A stretch of DNA of 64,000 nt from Phycobacter azelaicus (GCF_014884385.1 NZ_WKFH01000003.1:372001-436000), one strand, 5' to 3'. Shown: positions 35,143 to 44,180, counted from the stretch's first letter. Made by a program: numbers and translations. The notes: generated by a model from the sequence alone, not told the origin.

Positions 35143-37002
35143 ATGTCCCTGGATCTTCTCGACAGCGATTCCCTTCTTCAGTCCATCCCCGAGGCCGTCC
35201 TTATCCTCGACACCACCTCTGATCGCATCGTGACCTGGAACGCGGCGGCGGCCCGGTTGCTGACAGGGCAGGATGCGGCAGAGCCTTCGGCTTTCTCCCA
35301 TTTCTTGGACAAGGCCATGGCGAGATTTGTGGTTTTCCTGGACGAGGTGGATCACCGCGGGCACGGCTGGACACGTGATGTTCCCCTGCGCACCGCGGAT
35401 GGCAGCGCTCTGAAATGCGAGTTACGTGCACAACCGGTCACGAACCGCCAGGGCTGGCTGATCCTGTCGATAACCGACCTGAGCGCGCTGGACCAGCGGG
35501 CCGAAACCGCCGCCCTGGCCGAGACCTTTCGTGCAGGCATCGTAAATTGGAAGCGCACTGAAGGCTTCTTTGCCGAATTGGAGCGACAGAACCAGCTGAT
35601 CCTGCACGCTGCGGGGGAAGGCATCTACGGCGTCAATGCGGATGGCAAGACCACTTTCGTGAACCGCGCCGCGCGTGAAATGCTAGGCTGGACCTCCGAG
35701 GATCTTCTGGGCAAGGACATCCATTCGATGATCCACCACCACCACCTGAGTGGTGATGTGTATCCATCCCATGAGTGCCCAATCTACCGGTCCTTCCGCT
35801 TTGAACAGGTACACCGCATCGAGGACGAGGTGTTTTGGCGCAAGGATGGCAAACCGATCCGGGTGGAGTACGTCTCGACCCCAATTTATGATCAGCAGGT
35901 ACTGGCGGGCGCCGTAGTGATCTTCCGCGACATCACCGAACGCAAGGAGACCGAACGAAAGCTGCGCGAGGCTATGGCGGAGGTCGCCGCCCTGCGGGAC
36001 AGATTGGAACAGGAAAACGCCTACCTTCAGGAGGCGATTACCTCCGAACGCGCACATCACGACATTATTGGAACATCACTGGCGATCCAGCAGATCGTCG
36101 CCCGGATTGACCTCGTGGCTCAGACTACGGCCACCGTGCTGATCACCGGCGAAACCGGCACCGGGAAATCACTGATCGCAACCGAGATCCACAAAACCAG
36201 TCCGCGCGCCAAACGCCCCCTCATTCACTTCAAGTGCAGCTCGGTCGCTCCGGAAGAGGTGGAGGCAGAGTTGTTCGGTCAGATGCGCGGCGCCCCCAAT
36301 GGCGCGACGCGTGACAAGCCCGGCAAGCTAGAGCTGGCCCATGGCGGCACGCTTTTCGTGGACGATGTGGAAGAGCTGCCGCTGGAAATCCAGGGCAAGT
36401 TGCTGCACGCGCTACAGAAGGGCGCGGTGACACGGCTGGGCGACACGCGCGAGAAACCGCTCGATATCCGGGTGATTGCTGCGACGTCTCTATCCGAGGA
36501 TGCTGTGCGCCGCACTGGCCGCATTCGTGAGGACCTGCATCTTTTCCTCAACGTCTTTCCCATCACCTGCCCCGCCCTGCGTGAACGGCCCGAAGATGTC
36601 CCCCTACTGGCAAGTCACCTGCTGAAAATCGCCTGTCGGCGGTTGAACCGGCAGGTGCCGGTAATTACCGAACGCGCGGTGCGGCAGATGCAAGCCTATG
36701 ACTGGCCCGGCAATGTGCGCGAGTTGCGCAACGTGATGGAGCGGGCCGCCATCGTTTCTCGCGACGGCAAGCTGGTGCTGGAGCTGTCAGCGGGCGCGCC
36801 CGAAGCGCCGCAGGGGCGCGGTTCTTTTGTAACCGAGGCGCAGATGCAGGAGATGGTGCGCAACAACATCATCGCTGCCCTGCGCGAAACCGAAGGGCGC
36901 GTCTCTGGCGACAATGGTGCCGCCGCGCTGTTGCAGATCAAACCGACGACGCTCTATTCGCGGATCAAATCCTTCGGCATCCAACAAATGGACTGGGCCT
37001 AA
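35143..37002 (+). CDS. PAS-PAS-AAA+-Fis enhancer-binding-type regulator with atypical GAFTGA loop
   Basis: 619 residues. Two PAS-like sensor regions (about 10-110 and 150-275; the second has GIYGVNADGKTTFVNRAAREMLGWTSEDLLGKDIHSMIHHHH) lead through a coiled linker to a sigma54-type AAA+ domain: Walker A ITGETGTGKSLIA (about 335), Walker B GGTLFVDDVEELP (about 400), then PLLASHLLK and DWPGNVRELRNVMERA. A Fis-type HTH ends the protein (LLQIKPTTLYSRIKSFGI). The L1 loop reads GAPNGA where GAFTGA is expected, so contact with sigma54 is doubtful. It diverges from the cyanate operon and is its likely regulator. Its end overlaps the next, convergent gene by 4 nt. Confidence 0.88.
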   Translation: MSLDLLDSDSLLQSIPEAVLILDTTSDRIVTWNAAAARLLTGQDAAEPSAFSHFLDKAMARFVVFLDEVDHRGHGWTRDVPLRTADGSALKCELRAQPVTNRQGWLILSITDLSALDQRAETAALAETFRAGIVNWKRTEGFFAELERQNQLILHAAGEGIYGVNADGKTTFVNRAAREMLGWTSEDLLGKDIHSMIHHHHLSGDVYPSHECPIYRSFRFEQVHRIEDEVFWRKDGKPIRVEYVSTPIYDQQVLAGAVVIFRDITERKETERKLREAMAEVAALRDRLEQENAYLQEAITSERAHHDIIGTSLAIQQIVARIDLVAQTTATVLITGETGTGKSLIATEIHKTSPRAKRPLIHFKCSSVAPEEVEAELFGQMRGAPNGATRDKPGKLELAHGGTLFVDDVEELPLEIQGKLLHALQKGAVTRLGDTREKPLDIRVIAATSLSEDAVRRTGRIREDLHLFLNVFPITCPALRERPEDVPLLASHLLKIACRRLNRQVPVITERAVRQMQAYDWPGNVRELRNVMERAAIVSRDGKLVLELSAGAPEAPQGRGSFVTEAQMQEMVRNNIIAALRETEGRVSGDNGAAALLQIKPTTLYSRIKSFGIQQMDWA

Positions 37003-38384
37003 CCAGAGTCCACCGGCGCGCCGCCGGCCAATTTGCCCAGTACGACCGCAGCCAGCAGGCCATTGCCCGACAGATACCCACTGTCGGCCTTCCCCGAAAC
37101 GCCACAAGCCGCGCCGCCGCCGGCGTATAGGTTTTCAAAGATCGTACCGTCACGGTGCATAACTCGCGCCGATGCATCTGTGCGCAGGCCGCCTTGGGTG
37201 TGAAACAGCGCGCCTGTGACCCGCACCCCGCAGTAGGGTGGCCTGAGCGGCGCGCCCGCAAACCTGCGCCCAAAGGCATCTGGCCCGCCCTCGGTCACTT
37301 CGGCGAGGGTTTGCCTCAATTGTTCGGGCGGAAGGCCAAGATCCTGCGCCAACCCCTCAATGGTATCGCTTTGGCGGACCGCGCCTGCGGCTTCGGCCTG
37401 TTTGAAATCCTCAAACTGACGCGCGATCCCGGCGATGCGGCTGTCAAAGATGGTGAAGGCTTCTCCGCCCGGCTGGGCAAGGACCGCCTGCGCCGCCTCG
37501 GAATAGCCCTGTGCCTCGTTCCAGAAACGTCGCCCGTCACGGTTCACCTGAATGCCGCCTTCGGTGATTGTGGCCCAAGTGATCAGGATCCCGTGCGGGT
37601 GGGCCACATTGCCATGACCCTGATAGGCCCCAAGATGCACCAGATCCGCTCCGATCTGTTGACCCCAGAGAACTGCTTCGCCCCGGTTGCCATCATGTCC
37701 GAACCAAAGCCCGTCCTTGATGCCCGGCAACAGATCCGCCACCAGGTCTCGGTTGCCACCAAACCCGTTGCAGGCAAGGATCAGTTTTGCGCAGCCAATC
37801 TCTTCCACTCCGCCATCAGGACGTGTGACGGCAATGCCCATGATACGCTTCTCCGCCTGATAAAGTCGGCACGCGCGGCGCTCAAAGATGATATCGATAC
37901 CTTCCGCTTCGCATGCGGCGCGCAGGGCATTGATCAGCTCGGCGCCAGAGCGGCTGGGCAGCCCATGCATCCTGTGACGGCTATGGCCGGGGTAGGTAAA
38001 ATTGTCGAGCACCGAAAACCGCAACCCATAGCGGTCAGTGAGCCAGTCGATCACACCGCCAGACTGGGTCGCCAGTAGATCCACCAATTCAGGATTATTC
38101 TCGCCCTTCGCCTTTGCCTGAATGTCCGCGGCAAAACATGACGGATCGTCTTTGATCCCGGCTGCCTTCTGCAAACGTGTTCCGGCTGCGGGGATAAGCC
38201 CTGCCGACAGTGCCGTGGAGCCGCTGGCTATGGCATCCGCCTCGACCACCAGCACAGACTGGCCTGCCTCATGGGCCGCAAGCGCTGCCACCAAACCGCA
38301 AGCCCCGGCTCCGACAATAAGCGTTTCACAGTCGAAATCGAACGCCGGAGGTGGCGCGGCGACCTCAGTTTTCGGAGCGGTCAT
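36999..38384 (-). CDS. FAD-dependent dehydrogenase, fumarate-reductase/TcuA-like flavoprotein
   Basis: 461 residues from ATG 38384. The FAD-binding Rossmann start is ETLIVGAGACGLVAALAAHEAGQSVLVVEAD (residues about 20-50). The SGSTALSAGLIPAAGT segment, ITEGGIQVNRDGRRFWNEAQGYSEA (about 275-300) and the C-terminal GGLRTDASARVMHRDGTIFENLYAGGGAACGVSGKADSGYLSGNGLLAAVVLG match the soluble FrdA/tricarballylate dehydrogenase/KSTD group. These enzymes desaturate or reduce a C-C bond next to a carboxyl or keto group. It is the last gene of a six-gene operon and overlaps the preceding lyase gene by 20 nt. The substrate is unknown. Confidence 0.82.
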   Translation of the reverse strand: MTAPKTEVAAPPPAFDFDCETLIVGAGACGLVAALAAHEAGQSVLVVEADAIASGSTALSAGLIPAAGTRLQKAAGIKDDPSCFAADIQAKAKGENNPELVDLLATQSGGVIDWLTDRYGLRFSVLDNFTYPGHSRHRMHGLPSRSGAELINALRAACEAEGIDIIFERRACRLYQAEKRIMGIAVTRPDGGVEEIGCAKLILACNGFGGNRDLVADLLPGIKDGLWFGHDGNRGEAVLWGQQIGADLVHLGAYQGHGNVAHPHGILITWATITEGGIQVNRDGRRFWNEAQGYSEAAQAVLAQPGGEAFTIFDSRIAGIARQFEDFKQAEAAGAVRQSDTIEGLAQDLGLPPEQLRQTLAEVTEGGPDAFGRRFAGAPLRPPYCGVRVTGALFHTQGGLRTDASARVMHRDGTIFENLYAGGGAACGVSGKADSGYLSGNGLLAAVVLGKLAGGAPVDSG

Positions 38385-39231
38385 AGCTCGCGCCCTTGGC
38401 CAGCATGTCAGCGGTTCCGATGACATCATTCAAACCTGCAAAGTCGTACATCCGGTCCGCAAAAGGCCGGTTGCTGCCATTGGCGCGCAGGCTTTGATAG
38501 TAATCGCCCGCTGTCTTGGCCAGGGCGCGCACAATGCCGCCGGGGAATATGACGATGGAAAAGCCCTGTTCCTCCAGGTCATCGGCGCCAGTAATCGGCG
38601 TTGCGCCCCCTTCGACCATATTCGCCAATAGCGGCACGCGATCTGCGAAATGATCTGCGATACTGGTCAACTGGTCCCGAGACTGCGGAGCCTCGATGAA
38701 TAGCACATCTGCGCCCGCCTCCACATAGGTCTCAGCACGCTCTATCGCCGCTCCAAAACCTTCAACGGCGATGGCATCGGTGCGCGCGATGATCAGCGTT
38801 TCGTCCGAGTTGCGCGCATCCGCCATCGCCGCAATCTTGCCCGCCATTTCCCCCGCCGAGATCAGTGATTTGTCGGTCAGGTGGCCGCAGCGTTTCGGGT
38901 AGGTCTGGTCTTCCACCTGCAGGGCCGAGGCCCCTGCCCGTTCGTAAAGGCGCATGGTGCGTTGCGCATTCAGGGCATTGCCAAAGCCGGTATCGGCATC
39001 GATGATCACAGGCAAATGGGTCCGGTCGGCGATCAGGGTCATGGTATCCGCCATTTCCGACACCGAAGTGAGGCCAATGTCAGGCCGCCCCAGCCGCGTA
39101 TAGGCTACCGCTGCGCCGCTGAGATAAAGCGCCTCGAACCCCGCCGCCGTCGCGAGCGAAGCCGTCAGCCCGTCATAAACGCCTGGGGCCACCAAGATGT
39201 CCCTTTGTGTCAGCCGTGTCTTAAGGCTCAT
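38365..39231 (-). CDS. Isocitrate lyase/PEP mutase family lyase (methylisocitrate/dimethylmalate lyase type)
   Basis: 288 residues. A TIM-barrel enzyme with the family motifs APGVYDGLTASLATAAGFEALYLSGAAVA, VIIDADTGFGNALNAQRTMRLYERAGASALQVEDQ and the active-site KRCGH (in YPKRCGHL, about residue 120). KRCGH with Cys marks the C-C lyases (2-methylisocitrate lyase, 2,3-dimethylmalate lyase) rather than phosphonomutases. IARTDAIAVEGFGAAIERAETYVEAGADVLFIEAP follows. It overlaps the upstream gene by 4 nt. In this cluster it probably cleaves a substituted malate to pyruvate or another 2-oxoacid plus a carboxylate. Confidence 0.85.
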   Translation of the reverse strand: MSLKTRLTQRDILVAPGVYDGLTASLATAAGFEALYLSGAAVAYTRLGRPDIGLTSVSEMADTMTLIADRTHLPVIIDADTGFGNALNAQRTMRLYERAGASALQVEDQTYPKRCGHLTDKSLISAGEMAGKIAAMADARNSDETLIIARTDAIAVEGFGAAIERAETYVEAGADVLFIEAPQSRDQLTSIADHFADRVPLLANMVEGGATPITGADDLEEQGFSIVIFPGGIVRALAKTAGDYYQSLRANGSNRPFADRMYDFAGLNDVIGTADMLAKGASYDRSEN

Positions 39232-39848
39232 GCCGTGCCCTCCAGCCAGTTCAGCGCCTCTGCGCAGGTCATCTGATGCGTTACCGTCCCCAAAGAGATC
39301 AGCGTCGCGTTGTGGACCTCGGGTTTGAAGGCCGCGCAACCATCCGTCAACATTACGGTATCGATGTCGCGTAAATGTGCATCCCGCAGAGTCGAGGCGA
39401 CACCGCCATTGGTGACAATGCCGCCCACGATCAGCCTGTCGATGCCGACCGCGCGCATGATGTATTCGAGCCGCGTCTGGTAAAGCGCGGAATAGGCGAC
39501 CTTCTCGATCACGAAATCCGCAGGAAACAGCGCATCGACCAGCCGGTTTCCTTGGCTGCCTGGTGCAAAATCCCCCCGCCCCAGAAAGGGGCGCAGCTTC
39601 TTCAGATGTGGCGAAATCAGCGGCTCGCCTTTGCCATCGGGGACCAGGGTGAACTGAGCCGAGATATAGTGCCCGCCTCGTGCACGGAGCGCCGCAACCA
39701 GAGGAGCGATACGGTCCGGCAGGGCGGCAATTGCCTCGCTCGTCTGGCCTGCGCGGCCATAGGCGCCTTCGGGATGGATGAAATCATTCTGCAGGTCGAT
39801 CGTCAGCAGCGCGGTGCGCGTCAGATCCCAAGTCTTAGGGTCGCTCAT
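39228..39848 (-). CDS. Isochorismatase-fold hydrolase lacking the usual Cys nucleophile
   Basis: 206 residues. The cysteine-hydrolase fold is clear: the catalytic Asp in ALLTIDLQNDFIHPEGAY (about residue 18), the Lys in FVIEKVAYSALYQTRLEY (about 114), and the nucleophile region LIVGGIVTNGGVASTLRDAHLRDIDTVMLTDGCAAF. In amidases such as N-carbamoylsarcosine hydrolase and nicotinamidase the position after TNG is Cys; here it is Gly. So either it acts like isochorismatases, which do not need the Cys, or it is not a hydrolase. It overlaps both HyuA and the lyase gene by 4 nt. Confidence 0.85.
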   Translation of the reverse strand: MSDPKTWDLTRTALLTIDLQNDFIHPEGAYGRAGQTSEAIAALPDRIAPLVAALRARGGHYISAQFTLVPDGKGEPLISPHLKKLRPFLGRGDFAPGSQGNRLVDALFPADFVIEKVAYSALYQTRLEYIMRAVGIDRLIVGGIVTNGGVASTLRDAHLRDIDTVMLTDGCAAFKPEVHNATLISLGTVTHQMTCAEALNWLEGTA

Positions 39849-41908
39849 GACGGGTCCTTTGCCGGTTCGATGATGGTGTTGCCGAAGTCATCGACCCGCG
39901 CTTGCAGGTTCGGCTCCACCAGCACAGTAGTGTCGGGTTGCTCCAGAATGGCGGGACCGTTGATAACCGTCCCCACGGGCAGAGCAAGACGATCATAGAT
40001 CGCGGTGTCAAACCAGTCGGTGCTAAAATGCACCCGGCGCGAGGCCTTGGGCGCGACCTTGTCTTGCCCACGCGGGGCAAGTGTTTTCAGGTCAAACTTT
40101 GGCCGTTTGCCGGTCACTGCACTGCGCAGATTGAGGATCCGCCGCACGCCGTTCTTCAGGAGCCGCCCGAAGGTGGCCCTATAGGCCGCATCAAAAGCCG
40201 CTTCTATGTCTGCCTTGCTGGGAGCGGTGACCTTGCCATCCGTCACTGCAACACTGAGCGGCACCGAAACCGTGTGGGTCTGCCCCACATAGGCCATGTC
40301 GAGTTCGAATGTCACGTCGCGCGCCTCGAATGTGGTGCGTGCCGCATCCAGGAGTTCCATGCCCCGATCCGCATGATCCTGCATGAAGGTGCCCAGAGCG
40401 GCCTCATCCAAGCCATCCACCAGCGAATTGATGGTCTGAACGAAATCCTGCCGCATGTCAGCAATCACGCAGCCCATGGCCGAAGTCACGCCGGGGTAAC
40501 GGGGCACGATGGCGCGGGCGATGCCGACCTCGGCCAGCATCGCGCCGGTGTGCAGCGCGCCGCCGCCACCGAAAGGCATGAAGGCAAAGCGTTTTGGATC
40601 GAAGCCACGTTCAATGCTCACGAGGCGAATGGCGCCTGCCATGCGCGAATTTGCGACGCGCAGGATCGCCTCGGCGGCCTCTACCGTGGACAAGCCCAGC
40701 GGTTCCCCGACATGAGTGTCGATGGCCTTGCTGGCCGCCTCTACATCGAGCCTCTCCAGCTTACCACCAATGGGATTATCCGGGTCGATCCGTCCCAGGA
40801 CCACGTTTGCATCAGTGACCGTCGGGCGCGTGTTGCCGAGGCCATAGGCGACCGGGCCGGGGTTGGATCCCGCACTTTCGGGGCCGATGTTCAAAAGCCC
40901 GCCCTTGTCGACCCAGGCAATAGAGCCGCCGCCGGCGCCGATGGTGGTGATCTCGATCATCGGAGTGCGCACCACCATGCCAAAGTCGATCGAGGTCTGC
41001 GGCGAGAGCATGGACTGGCCTTCGGCGATAAGGGACACATCGAAACTGGTGCCGCCCATATCGCCGGTGATGATGTTGTCGAACCCTGCAGAAGAGGCAA
41101 TATATCCCGCCGCGATCACCCCCGCCGCAGGGCCGGAAAGGGCAGTGCGCACCGGCAGGCGGCAAGCGGTATCCACCGCCATCACCCCGCCGTTGGACTG
41201 CACGATCATGAACTCGCCATCGAAACCGCCCGATTTCAGCGCATTCTCAAGACGGCCCAGATAGCCCGAAACCTCGGGCTGCAGGTAGGCGTTGAGCGCG
41301 GTTGTCGAGAAGCGTTCGAATTCGCGGATCTCCGGCAGGATCTCGGACGAGGCCGAGACATGCGGGTTGGGCCAGACCGCGCGCACGGCGGCAACCGCTG
41401 AAACCTCGTTCTCGGGGTTGGCATAGGCATTGGCAAAAAGGATCGCCACAGCTTCGCAGCCGTTCTCACGCAGCTGAGTTGCAGCCGCGCGCACCGCGTC
41501 CAGATCGACGGGCGTGCGGATGGTTCCGTCGGCCAAGGTACGCTCTGGCACCTCAAGCCGATTGCGGCGATCCACAACGGGTTCGAAATCGCCGCGCAGG
41601 CCCCAGGTGCGGGGGCGATCACGGCGGCGCATCTCAAGAACGTCCCGCAGCCCTTCGGTGCAGATGACGCCGGTCTTGGCGCCTTTGCGTTCAAGCAGCG
41701 CATTGGTGCCCGCAGTGGTGCCATGCACGACCACCGAAATCTCGGAAAGGTCGGTCACCTGCTGACCGATCCCATCCAGAAAACCACCCGATTGATCAGG
41801 GCGCGTTGTCGGCACCTTGGCAACGGCAGCACTGCCATCCTTTTCGTTCAGTACAAAGACGTCGGTGAAAGTGCCACCTACGTCAACGCCAATCATGCGG
41901 CCGCTCAT
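39845..41908 (-). CDS. hyuA: HyuA: hydantoinase/oxoprolinase family ATP-dependent subunit A
   Basis: 687 residues. The N-terminal actin-like phosphate loop MIGVDVGGTFTDVFVLNE, the VVHGTTAGTNALLERKGAKTGVICTEGLRDVLEMRRRDRP segment, NIITGDMGGTSFDVSLI (about 280) and TIGAGGGSIAWVDKGGLLNIGPESAGSNPGP are all diagnostic. With HyuB it usually drives ATP-dependent opening of a cyclic amide (5-oxoproline, N-methylhydantoin, caprolactam); a few relatives are ketone carboxylases. It overlaps hyuB and the isochorismatase-fold gene by 4 nt each. The lack of a third, small subunit argues against the acetone-carboxylase type. Confidence 0.9.
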   Translation of the reverse strand: MSGRMIGVDVGGTFTDVFVLNEKDGSAAVAKVPTTRPDQSGGFLDGIGQQVTDLSEISVVVHGTTAGTNALLERKGAKTGVICTEGLRDVLEMRRRDRPRTWGLRGDFEPVVDRRNRLEVPERTLADGTIRTPVDLDAVRAAATQLRENGCEAVAILFANAYANPENEVSAVAAVRAVWPNPHVSASSEILPEIREFERFSTTALNAYLQPEVSGYLGRLENALKSGGFDGEFMIVQSNGGVMAVDTACRLPVRTALSGPAAGVIAAGYIASSAGFDNIITGDMGGTSFDVSLIAEGQSMLSPQTSIDFGMVVRTPMIEITTIGAGGGSIAWVDKGGLLNIGPESAGSNPGPVAYGLGNTRPTVTDANVVLGRIDPDNPIGGKLERLDVEAASKAIDTHVGEPLGLSTVEAAEAILRVANSRMAGAIRLVSIERGFDPKRFAFMPFGGGGALHTGAMLAEVGIARAIVPRYPGVTSAMGCVIADMRQDFVQTINSLVDGLDEAALGTFMQDHADRGMELLDAARTTFEARDVTFELDMAYVGQTHTVSVPLSVAVTDGKVTAPSKADIEAAFDAAYRATFGRLLKNGVRRILNLRSAVTGKRPKFDLKTLAPRGQDKVAPKASRRVHFSTDWFDTAIYDRLALPVGTVINGPAILEQPDTTVLVEPNLQARVDDFGNTIIEPAKDPS

Positions 41909-43599
41909 GCCGTGACCTCCCGCCAGTTGGTTCCATAGAGCGCATCTGCGCGCGCTTCGCTTACAAACCCGCGCGCCACGTCGCGGGCCACATCTTCGGG
42001 GGAGCGGCCCGCCGCATCGCCGTAGCCACCACCACCAGGCGTCTCAAGCCGTACAGCCTGGCCCTGACGGAGCTTTATCCCGCGCATTTTCGAGGCGAGC
42101 GGAGGGGTCTTCCAGCCGTCATCCTGCTCGTAGGTAAAGACATTGAGCGCCCCATCCTGCCCTTCTGCAATGCCCTTGGGCGCAAAGCGGCCGCGCTCTC
42201 CAAACAAGAAGGCCTCGGCGCCATTTTCCTCAAGCACCTCGATCTCGTAGACGGCGCCCATGCCACCGCGATGGGCACCGGCGCCTGCACTGTCGGGGCG
42301 CAGGGCCCATTTTCGGAACATCACGGGGTAGGCCGCCTCCAGGATCTCCATCGGCGGGATCGTCGCGGTGGAAATGGGCGCATTGCCGTGGTTCAGACCG
42401 TCGCTTTCGGCAGAACCGCCGTGACCGCCCCCGTAGAAGCTGAACATGACCCAGGGCTGCCCGTTCTTGCGCTTGCCCGCGATCGAGAGCGCGTTGATCG
42501 TGCCATAGGCATTGGCCACAACCCGGTCAGGCGCGGCCCCTGCAAAGGCCGAGAAGATCACATCGATCATGCGCAGGATTGTCTCGGTATAGCCCCCGGT
42601 GGGCGCCGGGAACTCTGCAGACAATAGCGATCCTTCGGGCACCTTCACCTCGATCGGGCGCATCACGCCGGCATTGGCGGGCAGGCTGGGAAAGATATGT
42701 TTGATCGCCACATAGGCGGTGGCAACGGTGGTGGGCAGAGCGATGTTCACGGGACCCGCACATTGCGGAGCAGAGCCCGCAAAATCGAGGGTCATGCGGT
42801 CCCCCTTGATTTCCAGCGCGACCCGGATCGGCAGCGGTTCATCGGTGATCCCGTCATTGTCGAGGAAATCCTCCGCCTCCCAGCGCCCATCGGGCAGCGC
42901 CTTCAGCTCGGAGCGCATCAACGCCTCGGCCCGGTGACCCAGCGCATCAAGACCTGCGCGCACGGTGCCCGCGCCATATTCGTCCAGCAGCTCATCCATG
43001 CGCTTGACGCCCAGATCCAGCGCGCCAAGCTGACCGTTGAGATCGCCCATGGCCGATTGCGGCAGGCGGGTGTTGCGCAACAGGATGTCGATGATGTCCT
43101 GATTGACCTCGCCCGCGCGGGCCAGACGCACCGGCGGCAGAACGAACGCCTCCTGGAAAACTTCAGTCGCGGCCGGGTTGTAGTTGCCCGGTACCGCACC
43201 GCCCACGTCATGCCAGTGGCCGACCGAAGCGAGATAACAGAACAGCTCTCCATCGCGGAAATAGGGGCGCACCAGACGCATGTCGCTGAGGTGCGTGCCC
43301 CCGATATGAGCATCGTTGAAGATGTAGATATCACCATCCTGAAGGTCGCCATCAGCAGCGGCCTTTTCGATGACCGCCTTCACGGCAAAGGACATCACCC
43401 CGACAAAGATCGGCAGGCCGGACTTGCCCTGCACCAGCGTGTCGCCCGTCGCAGCGTGATACAAACCGTGGCTGGCGTCATGTGCTTCGGCGATGATCGG
43501 ATTGAAGGCGGCACGGAAAAGAGTCGCATCCATTTCATCGGCGATCTGCTCCATGCGCCCGGCCAGCACCGAAAGTGTGATGGGATCGATTTCACTCAT
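41905..43599 (-). CDS. hyuB: HyuB: hydantoinase/oxoprolinase family subunit B
   Basis: 564 residues. Starts MSEIDPITLSVLAGRMEQIADEMDATLFRAAFNPIIAEAHDASHGLY, the standard HyuB opening, followed by HIGGTHLSDMRLVRPYF, DFAGSAPQCAGPVNIALPTTVATAYVAIKHIFP, FSFYGGGHGGSAESDGLNHGN and a glycine-rich end RLETPGGGGYGD. It partners HyuA in ATP-dependent amide-ring hydrolysis. Overlaps of 4 nt with both neighbours suggest matched expression with HyuA. The ring substrate cannot be read from the sequence. Confidence 0.92.
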   Translation of the reverse strand: MSEIDPITLSVLAGRMEQIADEMDATLFRAAFNPIIAEAHDASHGLYHAATGDTLVQGKSGLPIFVGVMSFAVKAVIEKAAADGDLQDGDIYIFNDAHIGGTHLSDMRLVRPYFRDGELFCYLASVGHWHDVGGAVPGNYNPAATEVFQEAFVLPPVRLARAGEVNQDIIDILLRNTRLPQSAMGDLNGQLGALDLGVKRMDELLDEYGAGTVRAGLDALGHRAEALMRSELKALPDGRWEAEDFLDNDGITDEPLPIRVALEIKGDRMTLDFAGSAPQCAGPVNIALPTTVATAYVAIKHIFPSLPANAGVMRPIEVKVPEGSLLSAEFPAPTGGYTETILRMIDVIFSAFAGAAPDRVVANAYGTINALSIAGKRKNGQPWVMFSFYGGGHGGSAESDGLNHGNAPISTATIPPMEILEAAYPVMFRKWALRPDSAGAGAHRGGMGAVYEIEVLEENGAEAFLFGERGRFAPKGIAEGQDGALNVFTYEQDDGWKTPPLASKMRGIKLRQGQAVRLETPGGGGYGDAAGRSPEDVARDVARGFVSEARADALYGTNWREVTA

Positions 43600-44162
43600 G
43601 CTTTTGCCCTTACCTCTGCCATGTCGTTCCAGACGTCCTGTCGTGTGATCTTGCCGCCCTCGAGTTCGAACCGGTCGATGAAACGAATCCCCGAGAATTC
43701 AACCCCGTCCAACCACTCTCCCGAAAGGGTTCCGAAACAATAGACGATGGCGGCAGCCCCTTCGGACTGCATCGCGTCGAACCGCTCGTAGGTCTTGGTC
43801 ACGAATTTGTAGCGCGGCTTTGACCAGTCGATCAGTTCATCCAGTGTGGTCATCTCTGGAGCGCCCGGGAACTGCATGGCAAAGCCGGGCGCCAGCGAGG
43901 CCTGCGCAGCGGCCAGATCACGCCGCTCCATCGCCCCAAGGTAGCCTCGCACGACCTCTCGCGGGTCCGGAAGGGCGACGGCACCGCTGCGCGATCTGCG
44001 CCCGCGCATGTACTGATCCGAAGCCATCTCGCGGATCATGATGGTAATCGCCCCAGGATCCGCCGGAACAACGAGGCGGACCGCATCGGTCAGAGCCTCG
44101 CCCAGACGCCGCTTTTCCTCGGCGCCATAGCCTTGCAAAAGGTGCAGTTCAACAAGCGGCAC
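43596..44162 (-). CDS. Tautomerase-NTF2/SnoaL fusion protein
   Basis: 188 residues in two domains. Residues 1-60 look like a 4-oxalocrotonate-type tautomerase with Pro next to the initiator Met (MPLVELHLLQGYGAEEKRRLGEALTDAVRLVV) and a conserved MIREMASDQYMRGGR-like end (here MRGRRSR). From about residue 68 a SnoaL/NTF2-type cone domain follows (DPREVVRGYLGAMERRDLAAAQASLAPGFAMQFPGAPEMTTLDELIDWSK, then FIDRFELEGGKITRQDVWNDMAEV). It is the first gene of the minus-strand arm. The fused layout suggests binding and proton shuffling of an enol/keto intermediate. Confidence 0.82.
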   Translation of the reverse strand: MPLVELHLLQGYGAEEKRRLGEALTDAVRLVVPADPGAITIMIREMASDQYMRGRRSRSGAVALPDPREVVRGYLGAMERRDLAAAQASLAPGFAMQFPGAPEMTTLDELIDWSKPRYKFVTKTYERFDAMQSEGAAAIVYCFGTLSGEWLDGVEFSGIRFIDRFELEGGKITRQDVWNDMAEVRAKA

Positions 44163-44180
44163 GAGTCTCTCCCTCTAAAA

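Noticed and set aside
36914..38078. Open frame opposite the flavoprotein gene
   Set aside because: It has no recognisable motif and mirrors the coding frame of the FAD enzyme.
39902..41401. A 499-codon frame antisense to hyuA
   Set aside because: Long shadow frame with His/Arg-rich composition; hyuA has full family motifs on the other strand.
39228..43599. Classical N-methylhydantoin pathway (HyuAB plus N-carbamoylsarcosine hydrolase)
   Set aside because: The hydrolase-like protein lacks the nucleophilic Cys, and the remaining genes (LeuCD, lyase, flavoprotein) do not fit creatinine breakdown.
39845..43599. HyuAB as acetone or acetophenone carboxylase
   Set aside because: The extra small subunit and typical neighbours of these carboxylases are absent; possible but not supported.
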